This document shows positions 10,926 through 19,116 of a stretch of DNA of 64,000 bases, piece after piece. Both the position numbers and the translations under genes were made by a program. Where the stretch lies: NCBI RefSeq assembly GCF_014650875.1, contig NZ_BMVU01000002.1, positions 310,001 through 374,000 of the forward strand, written 5' to 3'. Within the stretch, counting starts at the first letter, position 1. Every line of letters starts with the position of its first letter. The notes under the pieces are model-generated. The model was not told the origin of the DNA. It was given only the letters and a program-made list of their open reading frames with translations, and did not search any database. This stretch comes from Streptomyces minutiscleroticus. GTDB lineage: Bacteria > Actinomycetota > Actinomycetes > Streptomycetales > Streptomycetaceae.

Positions 10926-11378
10926 GTGAGTCGATCCCCCGGACGGGGCCGCCCGCGCGCCCCCTCGCCCCGCACAGGCCTGCGCGCGCGGGTGGTGCAG
11001 GGCGTGCTCGGCGGGCTGGTGGGCGCGGCCTGGCTGGCGCTGCCCTGGGTCACGGCGGGCGCCGGGAACCCGGGAGCCGCCGCCGGGACGGGGCGGGCGC
11101 CCGTCCTCCCCGCGGCCGAGGGTCCCGCCGGGGCCGACGGCGGCGAGCCGGGCACGGCCGACCTCCTCCCGCCCTTCGTCACGGCGGGCGGCGCGGGTGT
11201 GCTGGCGTCGTACGCGTGCGTACGGCGCAGAAGGCGGGCCCGGACGCGGACGGTGCCGGACGGCGCGGCGGCCGGGCGTCCGCCGCGCGACGGGCCGTGC
11301 GGCGGGCCGTACGCCGGCGGGGACGCGGGCGATCGCCTCGGGACCGGACCGGCCGCGGGCCGGCGCGGGCACCGCTGA
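10926..11378 (+). CDS. Small two-helix membrane protein, unknown function
   Basis: 150 residues from GTG 10926. An earlier in-frame GTG at 10866 exists, but the -10-like TACGCT six bases before 10926 favours the later, leaderless start. Two hydrophobic segments can be seen: about residues 25-45 (VVQGVLGGLVGAAWLALPWV) and 80-95 (FVTAGGAGVLASYACV), each bordered by Arg-rich stretches. The linker and tail are Gly/Ala/Arg-rich and could be shortened without loss of any motif. I recognise no family; the gene is only moderately supported. Confidence 0.45.
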   Translation: MSRSPGRGRPRAPSPRTGLRARVVQGVLGGLVGAAWLALPWVTAGAGNPGAAAGTGRAPVLPAAEGPAGADGGEPGTADLLPPFVTAGGAGVLASYACVRRRRRARTRTVPDGAAAGRPPRDGPCGGPYAGGDAGDRLGTGPAAGRRGHR

Positions 11379-11440
11379 CCCCTGCCGGCCGCCGCGGGGC
11401 GTCCGCGCCGTGCCCAACCGTCCGCGCCGTGCCCGCCGGC

Positions 11441-14050
11441 TCAGAACAGGCTGAGCAGTGCCTCCGCCGGGTCCGCGAGGGGCGTGTCGTCGCCGGGCAG
11501 CGGGAGCTCGAACCACACCGTCTTGCCGTGCGGCGTGCGGCGGGAGCCCCAGGCCGCGCTGAGCAGCCCCACGAGCTGGAGACCTCGTCCGCCCTCGTCG
11601 GTGTCGCGGGCGCGCCGCCTGCGCGGCTGGACCAGGCCCGCGTCCCAGACCTCGCACACCATCGTGCGGTCGAGCAGCAGCCGGAGCCGGATCTCGCCCT
11701 CGCCGTACCGCAGGGCGTTGGTCACCAGCTCGCTGACCAGCAGCTCGGCGGTGTCGACGAGCGGTTCGAGGTCCCAGGCCAGGAGCTGGGACCGGGCGTA
11801 CTCGCGGGCGCGGCCCACACTGCGCGGCTCGCGCGGCAGCGTCCAGTCGCCGACGGACTCGGCGGGCAGTCCCTGTACACGTGCCATCAGGAGGGCGATG
11901 TCGTCCTCGCCGTGGTGGGTGTCGAGGGTGTTGAGGACGGTGTCGCAGACGTCCTCCAGGGGACGGGCGGGGTCCCTGAGCGCCCCGATGAACGCCTGGA
12001 GCCCCTCGTCCAGCGGATGGTCGCGGGACTCCACCAGGCCGTCCGTGTAGAGCGCCAGGAGCGAGCCCTCCGGCAGCTCGACCTCGACCTCCTCGAACGG
12101 CTCGCCGCCGACGCCGAGCGGCATCCCGGGCGGTACGTCCAGCATCAGCGCGCTCTCGCCGGGCTCGACGAGGACCGGCGGGAGGTGGCCGGCGTTGGCG
12201 AAGGTGCACCGCCGGGTCACCGAGTCGTAGACCGCGTACACGCAGGTCGCTAGGTAGACCTCGGAGAGGTCGGCGTCGCGGGACTGGCGGGCGGTGCGGG
12301 TGGCCTGCTGGACGCCTCCCGGGGTGCCGAGCCCGCGCGCGATCTCGTCCAGGGCGGAGAGGACCTCGGCCGGCTCCAGGTCGAGCAGGGCCAGGGTGCG
12401 CACGGCCGTGCGGAGCTCGCCCATCGCGACGGCGGCGCGCAGGCCGCGGCCCATGACGTCGCCGACGACCAGGGCGGTGCGGTGGCCGGGGAGGGCGATG
12501 ACGTCGAACCAGTCGCCGCCGACCTCGGTGGCCGCGTTGCCGGGCAGGTAGCGGCAGGCGATGTCCAGGCCGGACGCCTCCGGGTCGCCCGGCGGCAGCA
12601 GGGAGCGCTGCAGGATCAGCGCGCGCTCGTGCTCGCGCCGGTACAGCCGGGCGTTGTCGATGCAGACGGCGGCGCGCGCGGCGAGCTCGGCCGCGAGGGC
12701 GCGGTCGCGCTCCCCGAAGGGCTCGCTGCCCTTCGTACGGGAGAACTGCACGAGGCCGACGACGGTGTCGTGGGCGACCATCGGGACGGCCAGCGTGGAC
12801 TGGATCAGGCCGCCGTCCCCGGCGGGGACGGTGCGGGAGCGGGCGGTGCGCAGGGCGTCCGCGTACGGCGAGTTGAACGGGTAGTGGTGGACGGCGCCGA
12901 GGTCCACGGGCGCGGGCGCGCCCTGGAAGGGGGCGTCGGCGACGGCGCTGGCGTGGGCGACGCGGCGCAGCTCGGCGCTGCCGTCCGCGAGGCCGGGCGG
13001 GGCCTCGTCGCCGGAGAGCAGCCCCTGGTAGAGATCGACGGTGGCGAAGTCGCAGAAGCCGGGGACGACCACGTCGAGGAGTTCCCGCGCGGTGGTCTCC
13101 AGGTCGAGGGTGGTGCCGATGCGGGCGCCCGCCTCGTTGAGGAGGGCGAGGTTGCGGCGGGCGTGGGCCGCCTCCCTGGCCGCGGCGCGGCGGCGGGTGA
13201 TGTCGGTGCCGAGCCAGGCGACGCCGATGGGGCGGCCCGAACCGCTGTGGACGCGGTAGAGGTTGACGGACCAGTGGCGCTTCTCGTTCGATCCCGGCAC
13301 CGACCCGGTGACCAGCATCTCCGTGACGGACTCGCCGGTCCTCAGCACGCGGCGCAGGGTCGCGACGACGCGCTCGGCCTCGCTGGACGTCAGGTAGTCG
13401 TGGACCGTGCGGCCGCGGTGGTCGTCGACGCTGCCGCCGAAGACGGAGGCGAACCGCTGGTTGGCGCGGCGCACCCGCAGATCGGTGTCGATCAGTACGA
13501 AGCCGAACGGGGATTGGCCGAAAATGGCCTGCGAGGCGGCGAGATCGGTCTCGATGCCGCGCAGCGTGCGCACGTCGACGACGATGCAGACCGCGGCCCG
13601 CTCGCCCTCCTCCGTCCGCGTCGGCATCACGTAGACCTCGGCGAGCCCCTCCTGACACGTGCCGGGCGGCCGGCCGCCCTCGGGCGCGGGCAGCCGGAAG
13701 GGCACGACGCCGGTCCACTCGCGGCCGTCGAGGATCTCGGCCATCTTGCGCTGGCCGCGCTCGCGCCGGTCGGGCGTGACGAACGCCTGGATCGGGTCGC
13801 GGCCCAGCACCTGCTCCGCGGGGATGCCGAAGAGCTGCTCGGCGCGCAGACTCCACTGGTCGACGAGGCCGTCGGGGCCGATCGAGAAGGAGGCGACCCT
13901 GATGTAGTCGTAGATCGAGCCGGGCGGGCTGCTCTGCCACACCGCGCCGCCCGACGTGTCCGACGCGTCCGCCGCGGGCTCGCCCGTACCGCTCACCGCG
14001 CGGCCCGCCGGGTCCTCGGACTCCGTGGCCTTCGCTGGTATCTCGCTCAC
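11441..14050 (-). CDS. PAS-PAS-GAF-SpoIIE phosphatase with C-terminal RsbW-like kinase domain
   Basis: An 869-residue cytoplasmic signalling protein. Start GTG 14050 (VSEIPAKATE) has GGAGGGG 9 nt upstream; the frame is open further but loses homology. Order: PAS around 45-160 (FSIGPDGLVDQWSLRAEQLF), a second PAS 170-290 (FGQSPFGFVLIDTDLRVRRA), GAF about 300-470, PP2C/SpoIIE about 485-700 (GGDWFDVIALPG, VVGDVMGRG, NAGHLPPVL, YTDGLVESR), and an HATPase_c domain of the anti-sigma kinase type 715-850 (LLVSELVTNALRYG, GRGLQLV, GKTVWFEL). By family it should dephosphorylate an anti-sigma-factor antagonist and may also phosphorylate it or bind a sigma factor; the signal sensed is unknown. The next upstream gene encodes a stand-alone domain of the same kinase type. 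Confidence 0.92.
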   Translation of the reverse strand: MSEIPAKATESEDPAGRAVSGTGEPAADASDTSGGAVWQSSPPGSIYDYIRVASFSIGPDGLVDQWSLRAEQLFGIPAEQVLGRDPIQAFVTPDRRERGQRKMAEILDGREWTGVVPFRLPAPEGGRPPGTCQEGLAEVYVMPTRTEEGERAAVCIVVDVRTLRGIETDLAASQAIFGQSPFGFVLIDTDLRVRRANQRFASVFGGSVDDHRGRTVHDYLTSSEAERVVATLRRVLRTGESVTEMLVTGSVPGSNEKRHWSVNLYRVHSGSGRPIGVAWLGTDITRRRAAAREAAHARRNLALLNEAGARIGTTLDLETTARELLDVVVPGFCDFATVDLYQGLLSGDEAPPGLADGSAELRRVAHASAVADAPFQGAPAPVDLGAVHHYPFNSPYADALRTARSRTVPAGDGGLIQSTLAVPMVAHDTVVGLVQFSRTKGSEPFGERDRALAAELAARAAVCIDNARLYRREHERALILQRSLLPPGDPEASGLDIACRYLPGNAATEVGGDWFDVIALPGHRTALVVGDVMGRGLRAAVAMGELRTAVRTLALLDLEPAEVLSALDEIARGLGTPGGVQQATRTARQSRDADLSEVYLATCVYAVYDSVTRRCTFANAGHLPPVLVEPGESALMLDVPPGMPLGVGGEPFEEVEVELPEGSLLALYTDGLVESRDHPLDEGLQAFIGALRDPARPLEDVCDTVLNTLDTHHGEDDIALLMARVQGLPAESVGDWTLPREPRSVGRAREYARSQLLAWDLEPLVDTAELLVSELVTNALRYGEGEIRLRLLLDRTMVCEVWDAGLVQPRRRRARDTDEGGRGLQLVGLLSAAWGSRRTPHGKTVWFELPLPGDDTPLADPAEALLSLF

Positions 14051-14310
14051 GCGAACCGTCCCCTCCAGCTCACCGCGTCCGGCACCGGTCACCGGGGGCG
14101 GCTGCCCGCAGTATCCAGCACTACGGTGCCGCACAACACGGTGTTCACGATCACAGGACGATCCCGATGCTTTTCGGTCCGTCCGTGGCGACACTCTCAG
14201 TCTTCTAACCAGGCGGCACGCGGTCGAACCACGATCTTGCATCCCGGTCGGCGGCCGGAATCGTGCGAATCGCCGGAGAGTGACCCCCGGCGCACACTCC
14301 GCCCGGCCCG

Positions 14311-14733
14311 TCAGGCACCGTGCGCCCGGTCGGGCACGGCGAGTTCGAACCACACCGTCTTACCTGTCTCCTTGGGGCGGGCGCCCCAGGCGCGCGACGA
14401 GCACGCCACCAGATGCAGTCCCCGCCCGCTCTCGTCCTCCGGTCTCACGGGGCGTGCGCGCGGCAGGTCGGGCAGCGGGTCCGACACCTCGACGCGGAGG
14501 GCGTCGAGCGGACCGCCCGGACGGACGAGGCAGACGACCACGGGTCCGTAAGCATGCCGCAGCGCATTGGTCATCACCTCACTGACCAGCAGCTCGGCCA
14601 TGTCGTCCAGCGCTTCGAGACCCCACTCGCGCAGCCTGCCGCGGACGAGCGAGCGGGCGGTGCGCACCGCCCGCGGGTCCGCCGGAAAGGTCCACTCGGC
14701 ACGGTCGCCTTCCGTGTCGATCAAGTCGATCAT
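14311..14733 (-). CDS. Stand-alone RsbW/SpoIIAB-type ATP-binding protein
   Basis: 140 residues, essentially one GHKL ATPase domain. Start ATG 14733 (MIDLIDTEGDRAEWTF) is the shortest full-domain start; ATG 14778 would add 15 residues, and neither has a strong ribosome site. Motifs: N-box ELLVSEVMTNALRHAYG, then DESGRGLHLV and GKTVWFELAV at the C-terminus. Proteins of this family bind sigma factors or phosphorylate anti-anti-sigma factors; Streptomyces has many. It lies 260 bp upstream of the SpoIIE-kinase gene on the same strand, so a shared pathway is plausible but not shown. Confidence 0.85.
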   Translation of the reverse strand: MIDLIDTEGDRAEWTFPADPRAVRTARSLVRGRLREWGLEALDDMAELLVSEVMTNALRHAYGPVVVCLVRPGGPLDALRVEVSDPLPDLPRARPVRPEDESGRGLHLVACSSRAWGARPKETGKTVWFELAVPDRAHGA

Positions 14734-15066
14734 CCCCAGCCCTGCACATATGCGGTTTCGTGCCGGTAAAGGGCCCATACCCGATATCTCGGGCGGAGTA
14801 CCGCGCACGAAGGCGCACTGTCGTACAGGCGGCGTACGCCGCACACGCCTTTCCCGCCCCGTGCGCCCCCCTGGCCCCTGCTGCATCGGTACGTCGGGGC
14901 GCGGGCGGCCCGCCGCCGGTCGCCGAGAGTGAGCGCCGCCCCTGGTGGAGCGGCCCTCCGCTCGCCGCACCCCGCGCGGGCACGAGGACGGACACAGGTG
15001 CGGGGACGGCCCCGGGCGAGGGGGCGGCCACAGGCTCGGGTGCGTGCGCCCGGGGGCGCTCGGACG
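14734..15066. other. Intergenic region left of the 33-bp repeats
   Basis: This is the upstream region of the RsbW-like gene. Bases 14745-14830 are the least GC-rich part and probably contain its promoter. From 14930 the sequence becomes GC-rich with diverged relatives of the 33-bp unit. No gene recognised. Confidence 0.4.
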
Positions 15067-15282
15067 GACGGCCCGCGGGAATCCGGACACTCCCGGACGA
15101 ACGGTCCACGGGGACCGGGGCGCGCCCAGGCGGACGGCTCGCGGGAACCCGGACTCACCCGGGCGGACGGTCCGCGGGAATCCGGGCGCACCCGGTCGAG
15201 CGGTCGAAGGGAATCCAGCCGCGCCCGGACGGACGGGCCGCGGGAATCCGGGCGCGCTCAGGCGGACGGCGCGTGGCCGTCC
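15067..15282. repeat. 33-bp tandem repeat, six copies plus a partial seventh
   Basis: Units start at 15067, 15100, 15133, 15166, 15199 and 15232 with an exact 33-bp period. A partial copy from 15265 runs into the 3' end of the Nudix gene. The core is GACGGTCCGCGGGAATCCGG. As 33 is a multiple of three, all frames stay open and give artificial repetitive peptides. The repeats are contiguous without spacers. Confidence 0.85.
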
Positions 15283-15683
15283 GGTCCGTCCCCCCATGCC
15301 GTCCGTACGACCTCCTTGACCGCCGGCACGTCCTGATCCAGCCAGTCCACGTCCCACACCTCGTGCGGCGCGAGCCAGCGCAGCGCGTCGTGGTCCTGCA
15401 GGGGCCGCGGCACACCGGTGATCAGCCGCGCCGTCCACACGTGCAGCACGTACGGCGGCCTCAGCGGCCACTCCCCCGGCACCCGCCGGACGGCCTCCGT
15501 CCCGACGCCGAGCTCCTCGCGCAGCTCGCGCACCAGTGCCCGGTCGGGGGTCTCGCCCGGCTCGACCTTGCCGCCCGGCAGCTCCCAGCGCCCGGCGAGG
15601 TCCACGGGCGCGCTGCGGCGCGCCGCGAGCAGCCGGCCGCCGTCGAGCAGGGCGGCTCCGACCACCACGATCCGTTCGGTCAT
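15258..15683 (-). CDS. Nudix hydrolase (MutT-like)
   Basis: 141 residues. Nudix enzymes hydrolyse nucleoside diphosphates linked to another group; MutT-type members clean 8-oxo-dGTP, but the substrate here is not determined. The Nudix box is complete: GGKVEPGETPDRALVRELRE followed by ELGV, matching GX5EX7REUXEEXGU. The start ATG 15683 (MTERIVVVGAALLDGGR) has no Shine-Dalgarno sequence; instead TACGCT lies 7 nt upstream, suggesting a leaderless mRNA. The last codons overlap the edge of a 33-bp tandem repeat array. Confidence 0.9.
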   Translation of the reverse strand: MTERIVVVGAALLDGGRLLAARRSAPVDLAGRWELPGGKVEPGETPDRALVRELREELGVGTEAVRRVPGEWPLRPPYVLHVWTARLITGVPRPLQDHDALRWLAPHEVWDVDWLDQDVPAVKEVVRTAWGDGPDGHAPSA

Positions 15684-15690
15684 ACGCAGG

Positions 15691-15696
15691 AGCGTA
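15691..15696 (-). promoter_or_regulatory. -10 hexamer TACGCT of the Nudix gene
   Basis: On the minus strand TACGCT is followed by 7 nt and the ATG of the Nudix hydrolase, and no ribosome site intervenes. Confidence 0.5.
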
Positions 15697-15902
15697 CGAG
15701 AGCGGCGCGGGCGGCACGCCCGGGGTGCTGCCCGCGGGCGCGTGTCCCGCGCGTTCCGCTCGTCCCGCGGGGGCCGCGCCGGCCGTGCGACGGCTGCGGG
15801 TGCGTACCCGGCAGGAGCCGCACCGTCCGCGCGGCACACGCGACCCGCGCGCTCCGTGCGAGCCGCCCGGACCGCCGCGCGAAGGACGCCGCGGCGACGC
15901 TG

Positions 15903-16085
15903 TCAGCCCGAGCCGTTCTGCGCGACGCGCTCGATCCAATAGAGCTGCTTGTGGCCGCGACTGTCGAGGCTGTCCGCGATCCGCTGGGCCTCCGCCCTGG
16001 TCGCGTACCGGCCCACGCGGTAGCGGTTGCCGTTGTCGTCCTGGCGTATGACAAGCCAGGGAAGTGTGATCGTGCCGTCGTTCAT
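15903..16085 (-). CDS. Very small SPOR-domain-like protein
   Basis: 60 residues. Start ATG 16085 follows GGAGGGG at 6 nt spacing; an in-frame start upstream lacks this. The sequence reads WLVIRQDDNGNRYRVGRYAT, then RAEAQRIADSLDSRGHKQLY, which resembles a single SPOR-type fold (two strand-helix units, with the RVGRYATRAEAQRIAD pattern). SPOR domains usually bind denuded peptidoglycan, but this protein has no signal peptide or membrane segment and so is probably cytoplasmic. Role unknown. Same strand as the GntR gene upstream but separated by a strong hairpin. Confidence 0.8.
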   Translation of the reverse strand: MNDGTITLPWLVIRQDDNGNRYRVGRYATRAEAQRIADSLDSRGHKQLYWIERVAQNGSG

Positions 16086-16160
16086 CGCGCCCCTCCACCC
16101 CCCGCTCCCGGCCCGCGCTGTACCCCGCACCCTCGGGAAACCGCAATCCGCATATGCCTG

Positions 16161-16166
16161 AGCCTA
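16161..16166 (-). promoter_or_regulatory. Possible -10 (TAGGCT) upstream of the SPOR gene
   Basis: TAGGCT on the minus strand, about 75 nt before the SPOR ATG, in a short AT-richer stretch (16155-16200). The matching -35 is weak. Confidence 0.25.
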
Positions 16167-16225
16167 CGCCCAACCTTCACTCACCGAATACGAATTTTTA
16201 CGAAGCGGCACGCAACTGGCCAAGA

Positions 16226-16260
16226 CACGGGGGGCGCATCGCCGCGATGCGCCCCCCGTG
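16226..16260 (-). terminator. Strong hairpin between GntR and SPOR genes
   Basis: Perfect 16-bp arms (16226-16241 and 16245-16260) with a 3-nt loop, starting CACGGGGGGCGCATCG. It lies 180 bp past the GntR stop and would separate the two minus-strand genes. Confidence 0.7.
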
Positions 16261-16329
16261 CGACCACACGACCTTCATCGAACACACGAGCGAGCAGAGC
16301 AGGACAGGCCAGAAGTCGGCCGGAATCGA

Positions 16330-16425
16330 TCGGTGGCCGGAAAGGGGATGCGCGGGCGGGAAGGGGACGCCGGGACCGGAAGGGGACACGGGGGCGGGAA
16401 GGGGTACGCAGGGGGCGAAGGGAAC
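16330..16425. repeat. Imperfect 18-20-bp purine-rich tandem repeats
   Basis: About five diverged copies of a unit like GGGCGGGAAGGGGACGCC directly past the GntR stop codon. Non-coding. Confidence 0.65.
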
Positions 16426-16437
16426 CGCCGCGTACGG

Positions 16438-17190
16438 CTACTTCACCGAGAGGTGGTAGGCGACCCGGTACCGGTCCGCCGGGACGACCACGTCGGCCGT
16501 CTCCACCGGGCGCCCGGACGCGTAGAACGTCCGCTGGATCACGAGCACCGCGTGACCGGGCACGCCGCCCAGGGCGAGCAGCTCCTCGGCGAGGCCGGGG
16601 CGGGCGCCGACCTCCTCCGTCACGTTGTCCACGACCACGTCGATGGCGGCCATGCGCTCGACCACGCCCATGCCGCCGAGCGGCCCCTCCTCGGGCAGCA
16701 TCACCGGCGTACGGCCCGTGAGGGCGAGCGGCTCCCAGGACGTGGAGAGCATCATCGGCTCGCCCGCGTCCCGGTAGAGGTACCTCGTGCGCATCACCCG
16801 GTCGCCCGGCCGGACGGCGAGGCGCTCGGCGATCTCGGCGCTCGCCTCGCCCTGCTCGCTGCGCGACTCCCAGGTGCCGCGGGCGGCGATGTCGGCCTGC
16901 TCCTGGCGGAAGGGCGTCGAGCCGCTGTCCGGCCGGTACCCGGAGCGGGCGATGCGGCGCGGCTCCGGGCGCTCGCGCACGTACGTGCCGGACCCGGAGC
17001 GGCCCTCGACGAGCCCCTCGGCCATCAGCACCTTGCGCGCCTCCAGGGCGACGGTGTCCGAGACGCCGTACTCCTCGCGGATGCGGGCCTGTGACGGGAG
17101 CCGGGTGTGCGGCGGCAGCGAACCGTCGACGATCTTCCTTCGAAGATCACCCGCCACGCGCAGATACGCAGGCTGCTCACCGAATGACAC
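16438..17190 (-). CDS. GntR-family transcriptional regulator (HutC/UTRA type)
   Basis: 250 residues. GTG 17190 (VSFGEQPAYLRV) is preferred over ATG 17205 because GGGGAG lies 6 nt upstream and known Streptomyces relatives start at this point. The N-terminal winged helix (residues about 5-75) reads YLRVAGDLRRKIVDGSLPPH, then RLPSQARIREEYGVSDTVAL and EGRSGSGTYV. The UTRA effector domain occupies about 95-245 (DRVMRTRYLYRDAGEPMMLS, then VIQRTFYASGRPVETADVVV). HutC-type regulators release DNA on binding a small metabolite; ligand and targets are unknown. Downstream are purine-rich repeats and a strong hairpin. Confidence 0.92.
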   Translation of the reverse strand: MSFGEQPAYLRVAGDLRRKIVDGSLPPHTRLPSQARIREEYGVSDTVALEARKVLMAEGLVEGRSGSGTYVRERPEPRRIARSGYRPDSGSTPFRQEQADIAARGTWESRSEQGEASAEIAERLAVRPGDRVMRTRYLYRDAGEPMMLSTSWEPLALTGRTPVMLPEEGPLGGMGVVERMAAIDVVVDNVTEEVGARPGLAEELLALGGVPGHAVLVIQRTFYASGRPVETADVVVPADRYRVAYHLSVK

Positions 17191-17338
17191 GGGCCGCTCC
17201 CCCATCAGCTTGTACAGACGGCAACAGCGTGGCAACTGACGGTTGGACCGAGCAAGCAAAGGCCACAGAATCACCCGATGTGATGACGTAGGGCCGATGA
17301 TGCCTTTACGCAGGGACGTTCTCCCGTTATAAGCGGCG

Positions 17339-18646
17339 TCACACCTCCTTGCCGGTGTCCTCGCCGCTGCCGCCGGGGCTCTCGCCCGTCCCGCCCGGGC
17401 CGTCGCCGTACGCCGGGGGCGTGGCGGCGAGCCCGAGGGCCTTGCGTGCCGTGACCGCCGAGTCGGCGTCGAGGAACCGCATGCCCTCGTCGTAGTGCTC
17501 GTAGAAGGCGTCGGCGTCCGGGGCGCCGGCGGCCGCCTCCCACTTCTTCCGGGCCGCGTCCAGGTCCTCCAGCCGCGCGTCGACCGGCCCGTCCGCGTCT
17601 GCGGACCAGTCGTGCGCGCGCAGCATCTCCGCCTGCCGGGTCAGGGCCGTGGAGACGTCGCCGGCCCACTCCTGGTGCCCCGCGAGGTCGTCCTCGGCGT
17701 AGGCCTCCGCGGGCGCCGACTCCAGCGCCTCGTCGAGGATGTGCTCCGCCCGCAGATAGGTGAGCTGGTCAGCCGTCAGGTCCGCGTCGTCCCGGCGCAG
17801 CGAGCCGGTCAGGGTGCCCTTCTCGTCCACGTTGCCGAACAGGCAGGTGACCTCCCGGTCGCCGAAGCGCCAGCTGTCCCGCGTCGGCGTGAGGTAGTAG
17901 ACGTCGACGTCGGAGGGCACCGTCCAGGAGTCCATCACGTACGCGTGGCGGAGCGGGTAGCACTTGCCGTCGGCGGCCTCCGTGACCTCGTCGTCCCCGG
18001 GGTAGGCGCCCGCCGGCAGGGTGAAGGTCGCGAACACCTCGCCGTCGTGCTCGCCGGCGCACGGCACCTCGTCGATGTCGTACGCCATGCCCTCCAGGCC
18101 GCCGGGCGTGACGAAGCAGTCGCCCGCGTCGAGGGAGTGGGCGGAGCCGCCGCGCGCCCCCTCCTCGACGCCCTCCCAGAAGGCCCGCGCCACGCCGGTG
18201 ACCAGCGCGAGCGCGAGGAGGACGGTGCCGACGCCGGACAGGACCATGCCGGCGATCGCCATGCCCTTGCCGCGCTCGCCCCGCTTGCGGATCTGCACGA
18301 GCGCGGCGATGCCGAAGGCGAGGCCGAACAGCGGCAGGCAGCACAGGGCGCCCAGCACGAGCGCGGTGATCGCGAGCCCGTTGACGGGGGCGGGGCGGTT
18401 GTAGGGGGAGTAGCCCTGGCCCCAGGACTGGTAGGGGTACGCGGCGTACGGCCCCGGTCCCGGCACTGGTCCCGGTCCCGGCCCGGGCACCTGCGGAAAC
18501 CCGCCCGGCGGCACCGGCCCGCCCGGATACCCGGCCGGAGGGCCGTACGGTCCCTGCGGCGGGCCGGGCGGAGCGTACGGCCCCTGGGTGTGGTCCGGCC
18601 CGGAGGGCTGAGGCTGGTCCGGCCCTGGGGGCTGGGGTCTGTCCAC
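17339..18646 (-). CDS. DUF4190 membrane protein with septum-formation-like domain
   Basis: About 435 residues from GTG 18646 (VDRPQPPGPDQ), with AGGAG 10 nt upstream; ATG 18682 is an alternative. Residues 1-100 are Pro/Gly/Tyr-rich. Two transmembrane segments follow (LAITALVLGALCCLPLFGLA and GMAIAGMVLSGVGTVLLALA, about 105-175) with the DUF4190 KRGERGKGMAIAG signature. The extracytoplasmic part (SLDAGDCFVTPGG, VPCAGEHDGEVFATFTLP, FGDREVTCLFG) matches the actinobacterial septum-formation family, with paired cysteines. The C-terminal 100 residues are acidic and helical. A role at the cell envelope is likely; the specific function is unknown. Confidence 0.85.
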   Translation of the reverse strand: MDRPQPPGPDQPQPSGPDHTQGPYAPPGPPQGPYGPPAGYPGGPVPPGGFPQVPGPGPGPVPGPGPYAAYPYQSWGQGYSPYNRPAPVNGLAITALVLGALCCLPLFGLAFGIAALVQIRKRGERGKGMAIAGMVLSGVGTVLLALALVTGVARAFWEGVEEGARGGSAHSLDAGDCFVTPGGLEGMAYDIDEVPCAGEHDGEVFATFTLPAGAYPGDDEVTEAADGKCYPLRHAYVMDSWTVPSDVDVYYLTPTRDSWRFGDREVTCLFGNVDEKGTLTGSLRRDDADLTADQLTYLRAEHILDEALESAPAEAYAEDDLAGHQEWAGDVSTALTRQAEMLRAHDWSADADGPVDARLEDLDAARKKWEAAAGAPDADAFYEHYDEGMRFLDADSAVTARKALGLAATPPAYGDGPGGTGESPGGSGEDTGKEV

Positions 18647-19076
18647 GGGTGGGGTGCTCCTCGTCCGGACGCTTCGGCGCATCCGTACAGAACTGATGTA
18701 CGACAGGCGCATGGTATGCGCCGGGCCGAGGGGACGGAGCGCGCAGGGGGACATGCAGGGGACGGAACGCGCGGAGAGACACGCAGAGGGCGGAGCGCGC
18801 CGGGAGACACGCAGGGGACGCGGTACGCGAGGGAGTACGCGGGACGGGACGCGCTGGCGCGCGGGGAAGGCGGACGCGCGGGAGTCGAGGGGCGCGCGGG
18901 GATGGCGAGCGCACCGGGACACGGGCGCGAGGGGGAGGCAGGTGCACGGGGGAGGCAGGTGCACGGGGACACGGGCGCACGGAGGACGCGGACGCGCGGG
19001 AGATCGCGGGCGCACGGGGGACACAGACGCGTGCCGCCCGCCGCGAGGGGCCCGTCCACTCCTGCGACCTTGCCTT
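18647..19076. repeat. Purine-rich minisatellite region between divergent genes
   Basis: About 330 bp (18720-19050) built from variants of GGGGACACGGGCGCACGG and GGGAGACACGCAGGGGACG. Within it a 17-bp unit GGGGGAGGCAGGTGCAC is tandemly duplicated at 18931-18947 and 18948-18964. Non-coding, strongly strand-asymmetric in purines. The DUF4190 gene promoter should lie near 18650-18720. Confidence 0.65.
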
Positions 19077-19110
19077 TTGACACTCTGTCAGCGCACGGCG
19101 CCTCTACGCT
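19077..19110 (+). promoter_or_regulatory. Promoter of the threonine-synthase-like gene, with overlapping dyad
   Basis: A consensus TTGACA at 19077-19082 and TACGCT at 19105-19110, six bases before the ATG, so the mRNA is probably leaderless. Spacing is 22 nt, longer than usual. The -35 is part of a dyad TGACA-CTC-TGTCA (19078-19090), a possible operator. Confidence 0.45.
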
Positions 19111-19116
19111 GCGCAT

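Noticed and set aside
15067..15282. Possible CRISPR array
   Set aside because: The 33-bp units are directly contiguous without spacers, vary in sequence and have no cas genes nearby. It is a minisatellite.
14929..15336. Repetitive 135-residue protein (DGPRESG repeats) on the plus strand
   Set aside because: The repeat translates in several frames equally well because its period is divisible by three. It overlaps the Nudix gene antisense and has no ribosome site.
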